From Pelagibacteraceae bacterium AG-470-G21 (lineage in GTDB: Bacteria; Pseudomonadota; Alphaproteobacteria; Pelagibacterales; Pelagibacteraceae), in the NCBI GenBank assembly GCA_003211555.1, contig QCSH01000002.1, positions 1-64,000 on the forward strand: DNA of 64,000 bases. The letters run 5' to 3'. The notes beneath the pieces were generated by a model. The model was not told the DNA's origin. It saw nothing but the letters and a program-made list of their open reading frames with translations, and did not search any database. The position numbers and the translations under genes were made by a program. Positions 20,340 through 26,918 of the stretch are shown here, piece by piece. Positions within the stretch are counted from its first letter, which is position 1. Every line of letters begins with the position of its first letter.

Positions 20340-20627
20340 TTACATTCCTTCAAAAATCATATGTTCTCTAATTACATTGTCTTTTAAATGAGTTCTTGCT
20401 TCCACATATTCCACAGAATCATAACATTTTATTGCTGTTTCAACATCCGCAAATTCAGCTAAAGCAATTCTGACCTTTTCGGTACCTTCATTTGCTTTAT
20501 TATTTGCACTTCTTGCTAAAATTTTACCAGAGAATTTATCTACAGCTTCCTTGGTTTTTTCAGCATATTTTTTTAGCCGTTCAGGATCTTTGATTTCAGT
20601 GTAAGTTGCAATCCAATAACCTTTCAT
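20340..20627 (-). CDS. DUF1330 family protein, copy 2
   Basis: This is a 95-residue member of DUF1330, opening with KGYWIATYTEIKDPERLKKYAEK and ending REHMIFEGM. It lies 21 bp upstream of its paralog in the same direction, so the two likely form a bicistron. A Shine-Dalgarno-like AAGGAG precedes the ATG. Such pairs are common among alphaproteobacteria, but their role is unknown. It is divergent from the phosphoribosyltransferase, with only a 27-bp gap, so the two starts share one short promoter region. Confidence 0.8.
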   Translation of the reverse strand: MKGYWIATYTEIKDPERLKKYAEKTKEAVDKFSGKILARSANNKANEGTEKVRIALAEFADVETAIKCYDSVEYVEARTHLKDNVIREHMIFEGM

Positions 20628-20654
20628 GTTTCTCCTTTTTAATTAATTTTTTTT

Positions 20655-21191
20655 ATGTTACCAAATTTAATGGCAGAAAAATTAATAATCAATTATGAAG
20701 ATTATAAATTAGCAGTTGAAAAGCTTGCACTTGAAATTGAGAAAAATTACAAACCTACAGTATTAGTTGGAATTATGAGGGGTGCAGCTCCAATTATAGA
20801 TATGTTATCAAGAATATTTAAATTGCCAACGGCTTATGTCGTTATTCAAAGTTACTCAGGGGATACTGTAGAAAATAAGCAAGGAGAATTAATATTTGCG
20901 AGAGATATTAGTTCAATTGCAAATAATGAAGATTTTAAAAAAATTTTACTTGTTGATGATTTGTCAGATACTGGATTAACATTAAATGAAAGTATTAAAT
21001 GGTTAAAAAATTATCCTCCTGTAAAAAATTATATAGAAGAAATTAAAACAGCTTGTCTTTGGAAGAAAAAATCTTCTTCATTTACACCTGATTACTGCCC
21101 AATTTTATTAGAGAGTGATCCATGGATTGTTCAACCTTCTGAATACTATGATGAAATAGATATTGATGGTTTAAGGAAAAAACATTTATAA
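20655..21191 (+). CDS. Purine-type phosphoribosyltransferase
   Basis: This is a 178-residue type I phosphoribosyltransferase. The PRPP loop is ILLVDDLSDTGLTL, and TVLVGIMRGAAPIIDML forms the first strand and loop. The C-terminal CPILLESDPWIVQPSEYYDE resembles bacterial Gpt/hypoxanthine-type enzymes, where the aromatic Trp contacts the base. It should convert a purine base and PRPP to the nucleotide. The neighbouring BMP/nucleoside ABC importer, facing it across a shared terminator, supports a salvage role. Starts at 20655 and 20670 are both possible. The exact base (hypoxanthine, guanine, xanthine) is not resolved. Confidence 0.8.
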   Translation: MLPNLMAEKLIINYEDYKLAVEKLALEIEKNYKPTVLVGIMRGAAPIIDMLSRIFKLPTAYVVIQSYSGDTVENKQGELIFARDISSIANNEDFKKILLVDDLSDTGLTLNESIKWLKNYPPVKNYIEEIKTACLWKKKSSSFTPDYCPILLESDPWIVQPSEYYDEIDIDGLRKKHL

Positions 21192-21230
21192 AAAAAAGGC
21201 CAACATATAGTTGGCCTTTTAATTTTTTTT
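21191..21230. terminator. Bidirectional intrinsic terminator
   Basis: AAAAGGCCAAC (21194-21204) pairs perfectly with GTTGGCCTTTT (21210-21220) around a 5-base loop. A T-run follows on the plus strand (223-230 side). The complement of the A-run at 21191-21197 gives a T-run on the minus strand. It ends both the phosphoribosyltransferase and the convergent BMP operon. Confidence 0.93.
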
Positions 21231-21236
21231 ACCTAT

Positions 21237-22301
21237 TTATTTTGGAATATCTCCTTCAACTCCTTTTACATAAACACTCATTCCAGCTAACATGCCGTCA
21301 TCAGCAACTTTTCCTTCAGCAACTAATAGCTTACCTTTTTGATCATAGATAGGACCAGTAAATGAATGGGCCTTTCCGCTTGCTAGATCTTTTTGAAGTT
21401 GTTCTACCTCTTTAACTAAATCAGAACCCATCGCTGAATTATAAGGTGCCATTGCAACCATTCCTTCGTTAAGACCATGCCATGTATCTTGCTGACCCCA
21501 AGTACCATCTCTTGCAGCAATTGCTCTTTCAACATAGTAAGGTGCCCAATCATCAATGATTGAAGTTAAAATTGATTTAGGTGCAAATCTTTGCATATCG
21601 CTTGCTTGTCCAAATGACCAAACACCAGCTTTTTCTGCAGTTTGAACTGGTGCAGTACTGTCAGTATGTTGCATTATGATATCAGCTCCTTGATCAATTA
21701 AAGCCTGTGCAGCTTCAGCCTCTTTACCCGGGTCATACCAAGTAAATACCCAAACTATTTTTGTTTTAATATTTGGATTAACTTTCTGTGCAGCTAATGT
21801 CATTGCATTAATTCCTCTTATAACTTCTGGAATAGGAAAAGACGCAATATAGCCAATGGTATTTGTTTTTGTCATTTTACCAGCAATATGTCCTAAAAGA
21901 GTTCTTCCTTCATAAAATCTTGCAGAATATGTTGATACATTAGAGTGTTCTCTTTTGTATCCTGTTGCATGCTCAAATTTTACATTAGGAAACTCTTTTG
22001 CAACTTTATTAGTTGGATCCATATATCCAAAACTAGTTGTAAAAATTAAATCGTGGCCAGATTGGGCTAATTGTCGAATTACTCTCTCTGCATCTGCTCC
22101 TTCAGGAACACTTTCGACATATGTCGTTTTAATTCCTGCAGCTTCAACAGCATTTCTACCCTCATGATGCTGGTAAGTCCAGCCGTGGTCCCCTGTAGGA
22201 CCAACATAAACAAAACCAACTTTAAATTCTGCACTTGCACTTGCACTAAACCCAAGTAAAAATATTACAGAAGTTAAATATCTTAAAAAGTTTTTATACA
22301 T
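21237..22301 (-). CDS. BMP-family substrate-binding lipoprotein/periplasmic protein (Med/PnrA-like)
   Basis: This is a 354-residue periplasmic binding protein with a signal peptide ending near GFSASASA. The BMP fold motifs are GFVYVGPTGDHGWTYQHHEGR, FTTSFGYMDPT and IGYIASFPIPEVIRGINAMTLAA. Members bind purine nucleosides or related compounds for the ABC importer encoded upstream. There is no lipobox Cys, so it is soluble and periplasmic. A Shine-Dalgarno AAAGGGG precedes the ATG. It is last in the minus-strand operon, 87 bp after the permease stop. That gap carries a 16-bp duplicate of this gene's own 3' end, described as a separate feature. Confidence 0.92.
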   Translation of the reverse strand: MYKNFLRYLTSVIFLLGFSASASAEFKVGFVYVGPTGDHGWTYQHHEGRNAVEAAGIKTTYVESVPEGADAERVIRQLAQSGHDLIFTTSFGYMDPTNKVAKEFPNVKFEHATGYKREHSNVSTYSARFYEGRTLLGHIAGKMTKTNTIGYIASFPIPEVIRGINAMTLAAQKVNPNIKTKIVWVFTWYDPGKEAEAAQALIDQGADIIMQHTDSTAPVQTAEKAGVWSFGQASDMQRFAPKSILTSIIDDWAPYYVERAIAARDGTWGQQDTWHGLNEGMVAMAPYNSAMGSDLVKEVEQLQKDLASGKAHSFTGPIYDQKGKLLVAEGKVADDGMLAGMSVYVKGVEGDIPK

Positions 22302-22365
22302 TTTAAATTTCCCCTTTAAATTTTATTTGAAAAACTTAGTTAATCAGAAATTTAAAAAAAAAAAA

Positions 22366-22389
22366 TATTTATTTTGGAATACCTAACAT
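22366..22389 (-). other. Possible relic of a BMP gene: MLGIPK mini-ORF and 16-bp repeat
   Basis: The permease stop overlaps an ATG (TAATG) that opens a six-codon frame reading MLGIPK and then a stop (22369-22389). TATTCCAAAATAAATA here (minus strand, 22381-22366) is identical to the bases encoding the last residues and stop of the BMP gene (21249-21234). This is best explained as an internally deleted earlier BMP copy. Confidence 0.45.
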
Positions 22390-23321
22390 TACTTTTCTTT
22401 ATAGAAGATTTTAGCCAATGAAGTTGGTGTATTGAGTTTTATTTTTCTACTATCACGAGAGATTACAACTAAAACTATTATTGTCATCAAATATGGTAAT
22501 GCACTTAAAAATTGAACTGGTATTCTTAATCCAACAGCTTGCATGTGTAGTTGCATAATAGTTATGCCCCCAAATATTAATGCACCAATTAAAACTTTTA
22601 TTGGACTCCAAGTTGCAAATACAACTAGAGCTAATGCAATCCAGCCTCTTCCTGCAGTCATGTTTTCAATCCATTGGGGAGTATAAATCAGTGATAAATA
22701 AGCTCCTGCTAGACCACACATACTTCCGCCATAAAGAATACAACAGTACCTAACTAGAATTACATTAATACCTTGGTTTGAAGCTGAAGTAGGTGAGTCC
22801 CCAACTGCTCTCACAATTAATCCTAACTTTGTTTTTTTTAGAAAATAACTAGTTAAAAAAGGTAATACAAAGGCAAAATATAAAATTATCGAATGTCCAA
22901 ACAATATTGGCCCAAAAAAAGGAATGCTCTCTTTCAAACTTTCAAATAAAATAGGAAAGTCTTTCCCAGGAATACCAACAAAATTTTTCCCCAACATAGC
23001 AGATAAACCAATTCCAAAAATTGTTAATGCTAAACCAGTTGCCACATGATTTGTAAGCAATGATTGAGTTAAAAAACCAAATATGAGTGAAATTATGACT
23101 CCAGATAACATCGATCCAATAATTGCTACGAATAGGTTGTCTGTTATTACCATTAATGCAAACCCAGAAATTGCTCCAATTATCATCATGCCTTCTACAC
23201 CTAAATTCAAAACGCCGGATCTTTCAGTTATTAATTCACCAGATGCAGCCAATATTAAAGGAACAGAGGAAGCCATTATCGAACCAATTAATATGCCTAT
23301 GAAACTAATGTCTAAGATCAT
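22389..23321 (-). CDS. BMP/nucleoside ABC transporter permease 2
   Basis: This is a 310-residue membrane permease with about 8-9 helices. It belongs to the BPD_transp_2 (branched-chain type) family: ITERSGVLNLGVEGMMIIGAISGF near the start and WIALALVVFATWSPIKVLIGALIFGG later are typical. It forms the channel together with the adjacent permease for uptake of the BMP-bound ligand. Its start overlaps the preceding permease gene by 17 bp. The stop overlaps the ATG of a relic mini-ORF before the BMP gene. Confidence 0.92.
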   Translation of the reverse strand: MILDISFIGILIGSIMASSVPLILAASGELITERSGVLNLGVEGMMIIGAISGFALMVITDNLFVAIIGSMLSGVIISLIFGFLTQSLLTNHVATGLALTIFGIGLSAMLGKNFVGIPGKDFPILFESLKESIPFFGPILFGHSIILYFAFVLPFLTSYFLKKTKLGLIVRAVGDSPTSASNQGINVILVRYCCILYGGSMCGLAGAYLSLIYTPQWIENMTAGRGWIALALVVFATWSPIKVLIGALIFGGITIMQLHMQAVGLRIPVQFLSALPYLMTIIVLVVISRDSRKIKLNTPTSLAKIFYKEK

Positions 23322-24384
23322 TTTTTTTTAAACTTAAGATTTTTATTTTGAAAAATAGTAAATAATCAGATGCCAATAAAAAAAATAGAATCATTCCCTG
23401 GAAGACTTGACCTGTATACTTTGGAATCTGTAAAAATATTTGAGCAGTTTCTGCTCCAAGGTAAGTTAAAGCAACTATTAGAGAAGCAAATATTATACCA
23501 AATGGGTTAAGACGTCCTAAAAAAGCAACAATTATCGCAGTAAATCCATAATCTGGCGAAATCATTCTGTGTAATTGTCCAATAGGTCCAGTTATCTCTC
23601 CTACTCCTGCTAAACCTGCACATGCTCCACTGATCATGAAAACAACTAAAATCATAGTCTTTCCCTTAAATCCTGCATATTTTGCGGTCTTAAGGCTCAA
23701 ACCAGATACTTTAATCTGAAATCCGAGGTAAGTTTTATATAAAACAAACCAGCTAAGCATCACTGCTAATAGAGCTAAAAAAATACCTGCATGAATTCTT
23801 AAACCTTCAAATAATAATGGCATCCTCGCAGAGTTACTAAATTGTCTTGTTTCCGGGAAATTAAATCCTTCAGGATTACTCCATGGACCAACAACTAAGT
23901 AATCTAAAAGTAGTTTAGAAACATAAACTAGCATTAAGCTAACCAATATTTCATTAGTATTAAAATATGTTTTTAAAACTGCAGGAATAAGAGCAAAAAA
24001 CATGCCACCAAGTGCTCCAGCAATAATTATTGTAGGTAATATATAAAAACCTTCTTGATCATAAAATAAAAGAGCCACACCTCCGCCTACTATTGCTCCA
24101 AACGTTAATTGACCCTCTGCTCCGATGTTCCAATTATTACTTTTGAAACAAAATGATAAACCAATAGCAATTAAACAGAGTGGTGTTGCTTTAAGTAATA
24201 ATTCGCTAAAACCATATAGATTAGAAATAGGAGTTACAAAAAAAAATTTTAAAGCTTCAATTGGATTAAAACCTAAAAAATAAAAAATTATACCTCCACC
24301 TATAATCGTCAAAAATATTGCTATAAACGGAGTTAAAAAATACAATGTTGTAGGAACATCATTTCTTTTTTCAATTTTTATCAA
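23305..24384 (-). CDS. BMP/nucleoside ABC transporter permease 1
   Basis: This is a 359-residue permease of the same BPD_transp_2 family. It has GFSELLLKATPLCLIAIGLSFCFKSNNWNIGAEGQ, the conserved NIGAEGQ loop for ATPase contact, and GLAGVGEITGPIGQLH. The start is a TTG at 24382-24384 (reading MIKIEKRND), selected because a strong AGGAGG Shine-Dalgarno lies just upstream inside the end of the ATPase gene. It overlaps that gene by 14 bp. The high number of overlaps shows the four genes are one operon. Confidence 0.92.
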   Translation of the reverse strand: MIKIEKRNDVPTTLYFLTPFIAIFLTIIGGGIIFYFLGFNPIEALKFFFVTPISNLYGFSELLLKATPLCLIAIGLSFCFKSNNWNIGAEGQLTFGAIVGGGVALLFYDQEGFYILPTIIIAGALGGMFFALIPAVLKTYFNTNEILVSLMLVYVSKLLLDYLVVGPWSNPEGFNFPETRQFSNSARMPLLFEGLRIHAGIFLALLAVMLSWFVLYKTYLGFQIKVSGLSLKTAKYAGFKGKTMILVVFMISGACAGLAGVGEITGPIGQLHRMISPDYGFTAIIVAFLGRLNPFGIIFASLIVALTYLGAETAQIFLQIPKYTGQVFQGMILFFLLASDYLLFFKIKILSLKKNDLRH

Positions 24385-25876
24385 TAGATCCTCCTCCCAT
24401 CAAAACTCCCAATTTTTCTGGAGTAACTTCCTCCGAAGGCATTATTCTTGAGAGTTTGCCTTTGTAAATAACTGCAATTCTATCACTGAGTTTCAATAAT
24501 TCCTCAGTATCTGTTGAAATTAAAATTGTTGATTTTTCTTGATCATTAATTTTTAAGAGAGTTTCATGAATATAATTTATTGCCCCTACATCAAGTCCCC
24601 AAGTTGGATTATAACAAATTAATAATTCTGGAGCTGTAATCAACTCTCTGCCTAAAATGAGTTTTTGTAAATTACCACCAGATAAGAATTGACTTTTTAA
24701 CTCTACATTATCCGTATTAACAGAGAAATCAGTTAATATTTTTTTTGAATGCTCTTTTATTTTCTTTTCATTTACCAAACCTTTTTCAAAAAAATTCGAT
24801 GACTTAAAATTATTTAAAGCTACATTTTCATAAATTTTTAACTCTGGAACTGCTGCTTGAGATATTCTATCTTCAGGAGAAAAAGCCATTAAATATTCTC
24901 TTCTTTGTTTGGGGTTTAATTGAGCAATTTCTTTGTTTCTAAAAATAATTGATGTGTTGGATGTGATTATTTCTCCACTCAAAATTTGAAATAATTCGTT
25001 TTGTCCATTTCCTGATATTCCAGCTATTCCCAAGCATTCCCCTTTCTTAACTGAAAAATTTATATTTTCTAAATTTGTTTCAAATGGATCATTGCTATAA
25101 AAATTTAGATGTTTGACTTTAAATATTTCAACTTTATTCTTTAAATTATTATTTTTTTTCTTAATTTTTGCTAGTTTTTGGCCTACCATTTTATTTGCAA
25201 GTGTTTCAATCTTTTCATCCTCAGTTTGGCTAACTGACACAACTTTACCTTTTCTCATGACCGCAACTTCGTCACATAAAGACAAAACTTCTTTTAATTT
25301 ATGTGTTATATAAATTATTAAAATTCCTTCGTCACAAAATTTTTTTAGAGAAATAAATAATTCATCTGTCTCTTGTTCTGTCAAAACTGATGTAGGCTCA
25401 TCCATTATTAAAACTTTTGGATTTCTTAACAAACATCTAATAATTTCAACTTTTTGTTTTTGTCCAGCTGATAAATTTAAAACTGGAATATCTAGATCGA
25501 TCGAAAAATTATACTTTTTTAAAATATCATTAATCTTTACTCTTAAATTTTTGTTATCCTCATTTGTATCTATACTTAAATTTTCAAACACAGACAGTGT
25601 CTCAAACAAATTGAAATGCTGAAATACCATTCCGATTTTATTTTTTTTTGCATCAAGTGGTGAATTTAATTTTAAGCTTTTTTCATTTAAAAATACTTCA
25701 CCATTATCAGGACTTATCACTCCAGATAAAATTTTTACTAATGTTGATTTCCCAGCTCCATTCTCTCCTAAAAGTGCATAAATTTTTCCACTTTTAAACT
25801 GAAGGGATACTTTATCATTAGCTATACATCCTGGATATATCTTAGAAATATTTGATACTCTTAAATCTGTTGGCAT
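24371..25876 (-). CDS. BMP/nucleoside ABC transporter ATP-binding protein (two domains)
   Basis: This is a 501-residue double nucleotide-binding-domain ATPase. Domain one has Walker A GENGAGKST, signature LSAGQKQ and Walker B VLIMDEPTSVL. Domain two keeps the LSGGNLQK signature, but its P-loop is replaced by GISGNGQNEL, lacking the GKS, which is normal for this sugar/nucleoside import family (YufO/RbsA type). It powers import with the two permeases and BMP protein downstream. It is the first gene of the operon; the 137-bp gap before it is shared with a divergent lipoprotein gene. Confidence 0.93.
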   Translation of the reverse strand: MPTDLRVSNISKIYPGCIANDKVSLQFKSGKIYALLGENGAGKSTLVKILSGVISPDNGEVFLNEKSLKLNSPLDAKKNKIGMVFQHFNLFETLSVFENLSIDTNEDNKNLRVKINDILKKYNFSIDLDIPVLNLSAGQKQKVEIIRCLLRNPKVLIMDEPTSVLTEQETDELFISLKKFCDEGILIIYITHKLKEVLSLCDEVAVMRKGKVVSVSQTEDEKIETLANKMVGQKLAKIKKKNNNLKNKVEIFKVKHLNFYSNDPFETNLENINFSVKKGECLGIAGISGNGQNELFQILSGEIITSNTSIIFRNKEIAQLNPKQRREYLMAFSPEDRISQAAVPELKIYENVALNNFKSSNFFEKGLVNEKKIKEHSKKILTDFSVNTDNVELKSQFLSGGNLQKLILGRELITAPELLICYNPTWGLDVGAINYIHETLLKINDQEKSTILISTDTEELLKLSDRIAVIYKGKLSRIMPSEEVTPEKLGVLMGGGSIDKN

Positions 25877-26013
25877 AACTTTTATTTATTATAATAAATT
25901 AAAATCTAAATAATCTTCAAACTATTAATATTTTCAAATTAATGCGAAATTAAAACAATTTAATTAAAGTTTTGAACAAATTGTTAACATAATTCAACTT
26001 TAGGTATGTATTA
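25877..26013. promoter_or_regulatory. Divergent promoter region, ABC importer / lipoprotein
   Basis: This is a 137-bp, almost pure A/T gap between the importer operon and the lipoprotein gene. It should hold the operon promoter on the minus strand and the lipoprotein promoter on the plus strand. I see no palindromic operator and no purine riboswitch-like fold. Confidence 0.4.
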
Positions 26014-26346
26014 ATGTTTACAACTTTAAATACCAACAATTTATCTAAAAAATCCATCACTATATTTTTGGGAATTTTAATAATTTTTTTATCAGGTTGT
26101 CAGACTATAAAAAAAAAATCTGATGAAGTTGCTGAAAAAGAGAATGAAAAATTTGGACAATTTGTAGGAAAAGAAGTTAATGAAATGAGATTAGAATTGG
26201 GTACACCAACCGAAGATTATGTTAACGAACTTGGAAACGAAATGCTTGTTTATAAAACTAAAAAATATGGAATACCATGTGAGAGAAAGTTTGAGGTAAA
26301 TACCTCAGGGGTTATTATAGGCTTCAGTTCTAGTGGATGTATTTAG
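26014..26346 (+). CDS. Small SmpA/BamE-like lipoprotein
   Basis: This is a 110-residue protein with a hydrophobic signal ending in the lipobox LSGC (Cys about 30). A coiled Lys/Glu stretch is followed by a SmpA/OmlA-like fold (GKEVNEMRLELGTPTEDYVNELGNEMLVYKT, then two cysteines in PCERKFEV and SSGCI). BamE-type proteins stabilise the outer membrane assembly complex, but this one is small and divergent, so it is best called a BamE-like lipoprotein. The two C-terminal Cys may form a disulfide. It is followed directly by a strong hairpin and the convergent hsp20 gene. Confidence 0.65.
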   Translation: MFTTLNTNNLSKKSITIFLGILIIFLSGCQTIKKKSDEVAEKENEKFGQFVGKEVNEMRLELGTPTEDYVNELGNEMLVYKTKKYGIPCERKFEVNTSGVIIGFSSSGCI

Positions 26347-26347
26347 T

Positions 26348-26370
26348 CTTGTGGGGACTGGCCCCACAAG
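26348..26370. other. GC-rich hairpin between lipoprotein gene and hsp20
   Basis: CTTGTGGGG (26348-26356) and CCCCACAAG (26362-26370) form a perfect 9-bp stem with a 5-base loop, starting 2 bp after the lipoprotein stop. It is a striking GC block in an AT-rich genome, but lacks a T-run on either side, so it may block readthrough or 3'-5' decay rather than act as a classic terminator. Confidence 0.6.
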
Positions 26371-26379
26371 CAAGGTAAC

Positions 26380-26826
26380 TTATCTTATTTCTATAAGCTT
26401 CTTTTTTTTATGATCTGGTATAATTCTTTCGCATGCAATTGTTAAAAGACCGTCTTTTAGTTCTGCTCCATTTACTTTAACATCATCTGCAATTGTAAAT
26501 GATCTTGCAAATTGTCTTTGCGATATACCTTTGTGAATTATTTCACCATCATCATTTTTGTTGTTAGTTGTATCGATCTGTTTAGTTCTCACAGTCAATA
26601 GATTGTCTTCAAATTCAACCTCAACATCATTCTTATTAAAACCAGCTAAAGCAACTTCAATAGAATAGTTGTCTTTTCCAGTTTTTCTTATGTTATATGG
26701 CGGGTAGTTAGATTGCATACTTAAACCACCATTACCTAACATATTCTCAAATTGGTCAAACATGTCGTCAAAACCAATTGAAAAAGGTCGAAGTGAATTG
26801 AAAATTGATAGATCCTTACTTGTCAT
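26380..26826 (-). CDS. Small heat shock protein, Hsp20/IbpA family
   Basis: This is a 148-residue alpha-crystallin-type chaperone. The N-terminal region (TSKDLSIFNSLRPFSIGFDDMF) resembles IbpA, and the crystallin domain (about 40-130) has YSIEVALAGFNKNDVEVE and the strand GLLTIACERIIPDHKK. It holds unfolding proteins for refolding by DnaK/ClpB. A strong Shine-Dalgarno AAGGAGGA precedes the ATG by four bases. The leader carries a sigma-32-like promoter and a ROSE-like hairpin, giving two layers of heat control. It sits downstream of ptrB in the same direction but with its own promoter. Confidence 0.95.
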   Translation of the reverse strand: MTSKDLSIFNSLRPFSIGFDDMFDQFENMLGNGGLSMQSNYPPYNIRKTGKDNYSIEVALAGFNKNDVEVEFEDNLLTVRTKQIDTTNNKNDDGEIIHKGISQRQFARSFTIADDVKVNGAELKDGLLTIACERIIPDHKKKKLIEIR

Positions 26827-26883
26827 ATTATCCTCCTTATATTAAGCAAGTTTATTAATTGTTAGCCCCATTAGGCGACCAAC
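26824..26883 (-). promoter_or_regulatory. ROSE-like RNA thermometer in the hsp20 leader
   Basis: The leader starts with a hairpin (26883-26861) whose arms GUUGGUC-bulge-CC and GGGGCUAAC enclose a UAAU loop. Just before the ATG, CUUGCUU (26850-26844) pairs with the Shine-Dalgarno AAGGAGG (26838-26832) across an AAUAU loop. The pairing has one G opposite G and contains UUGCU opposite the ribosome site, which is the core of the ROSE element that hides the ribosome site at low temperature. Fold is drawn by eye. Confidence 0.6.
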
Positions 26884-26889
26884 ATGTTT

Positions 26890-26918
26890 CATATAGGAAT
26901 AAATTTTGTTATTTCAAG
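26890..26918 (-). promoter_or_regulatory. Sigma-32 (RpoH) promoter of hsp20
   Basis: CTTG(AAA) at 26918-26915 is followed, 17 bases later, by CCTATATG at 26897-26890. This matches the alphaproteobacterial RpoH form CTTG-N17/18-CYTATNT. The -35 overlaps the TGA stop of ptrB (26916-26914). Confidence 0.8.

Noticed and set aside
26348..26370. Hairpin considered as a normal intrinsic terminator
   Set aside because: No T-run follows it on either strand, so it is reported only as an unexplained hairpin.
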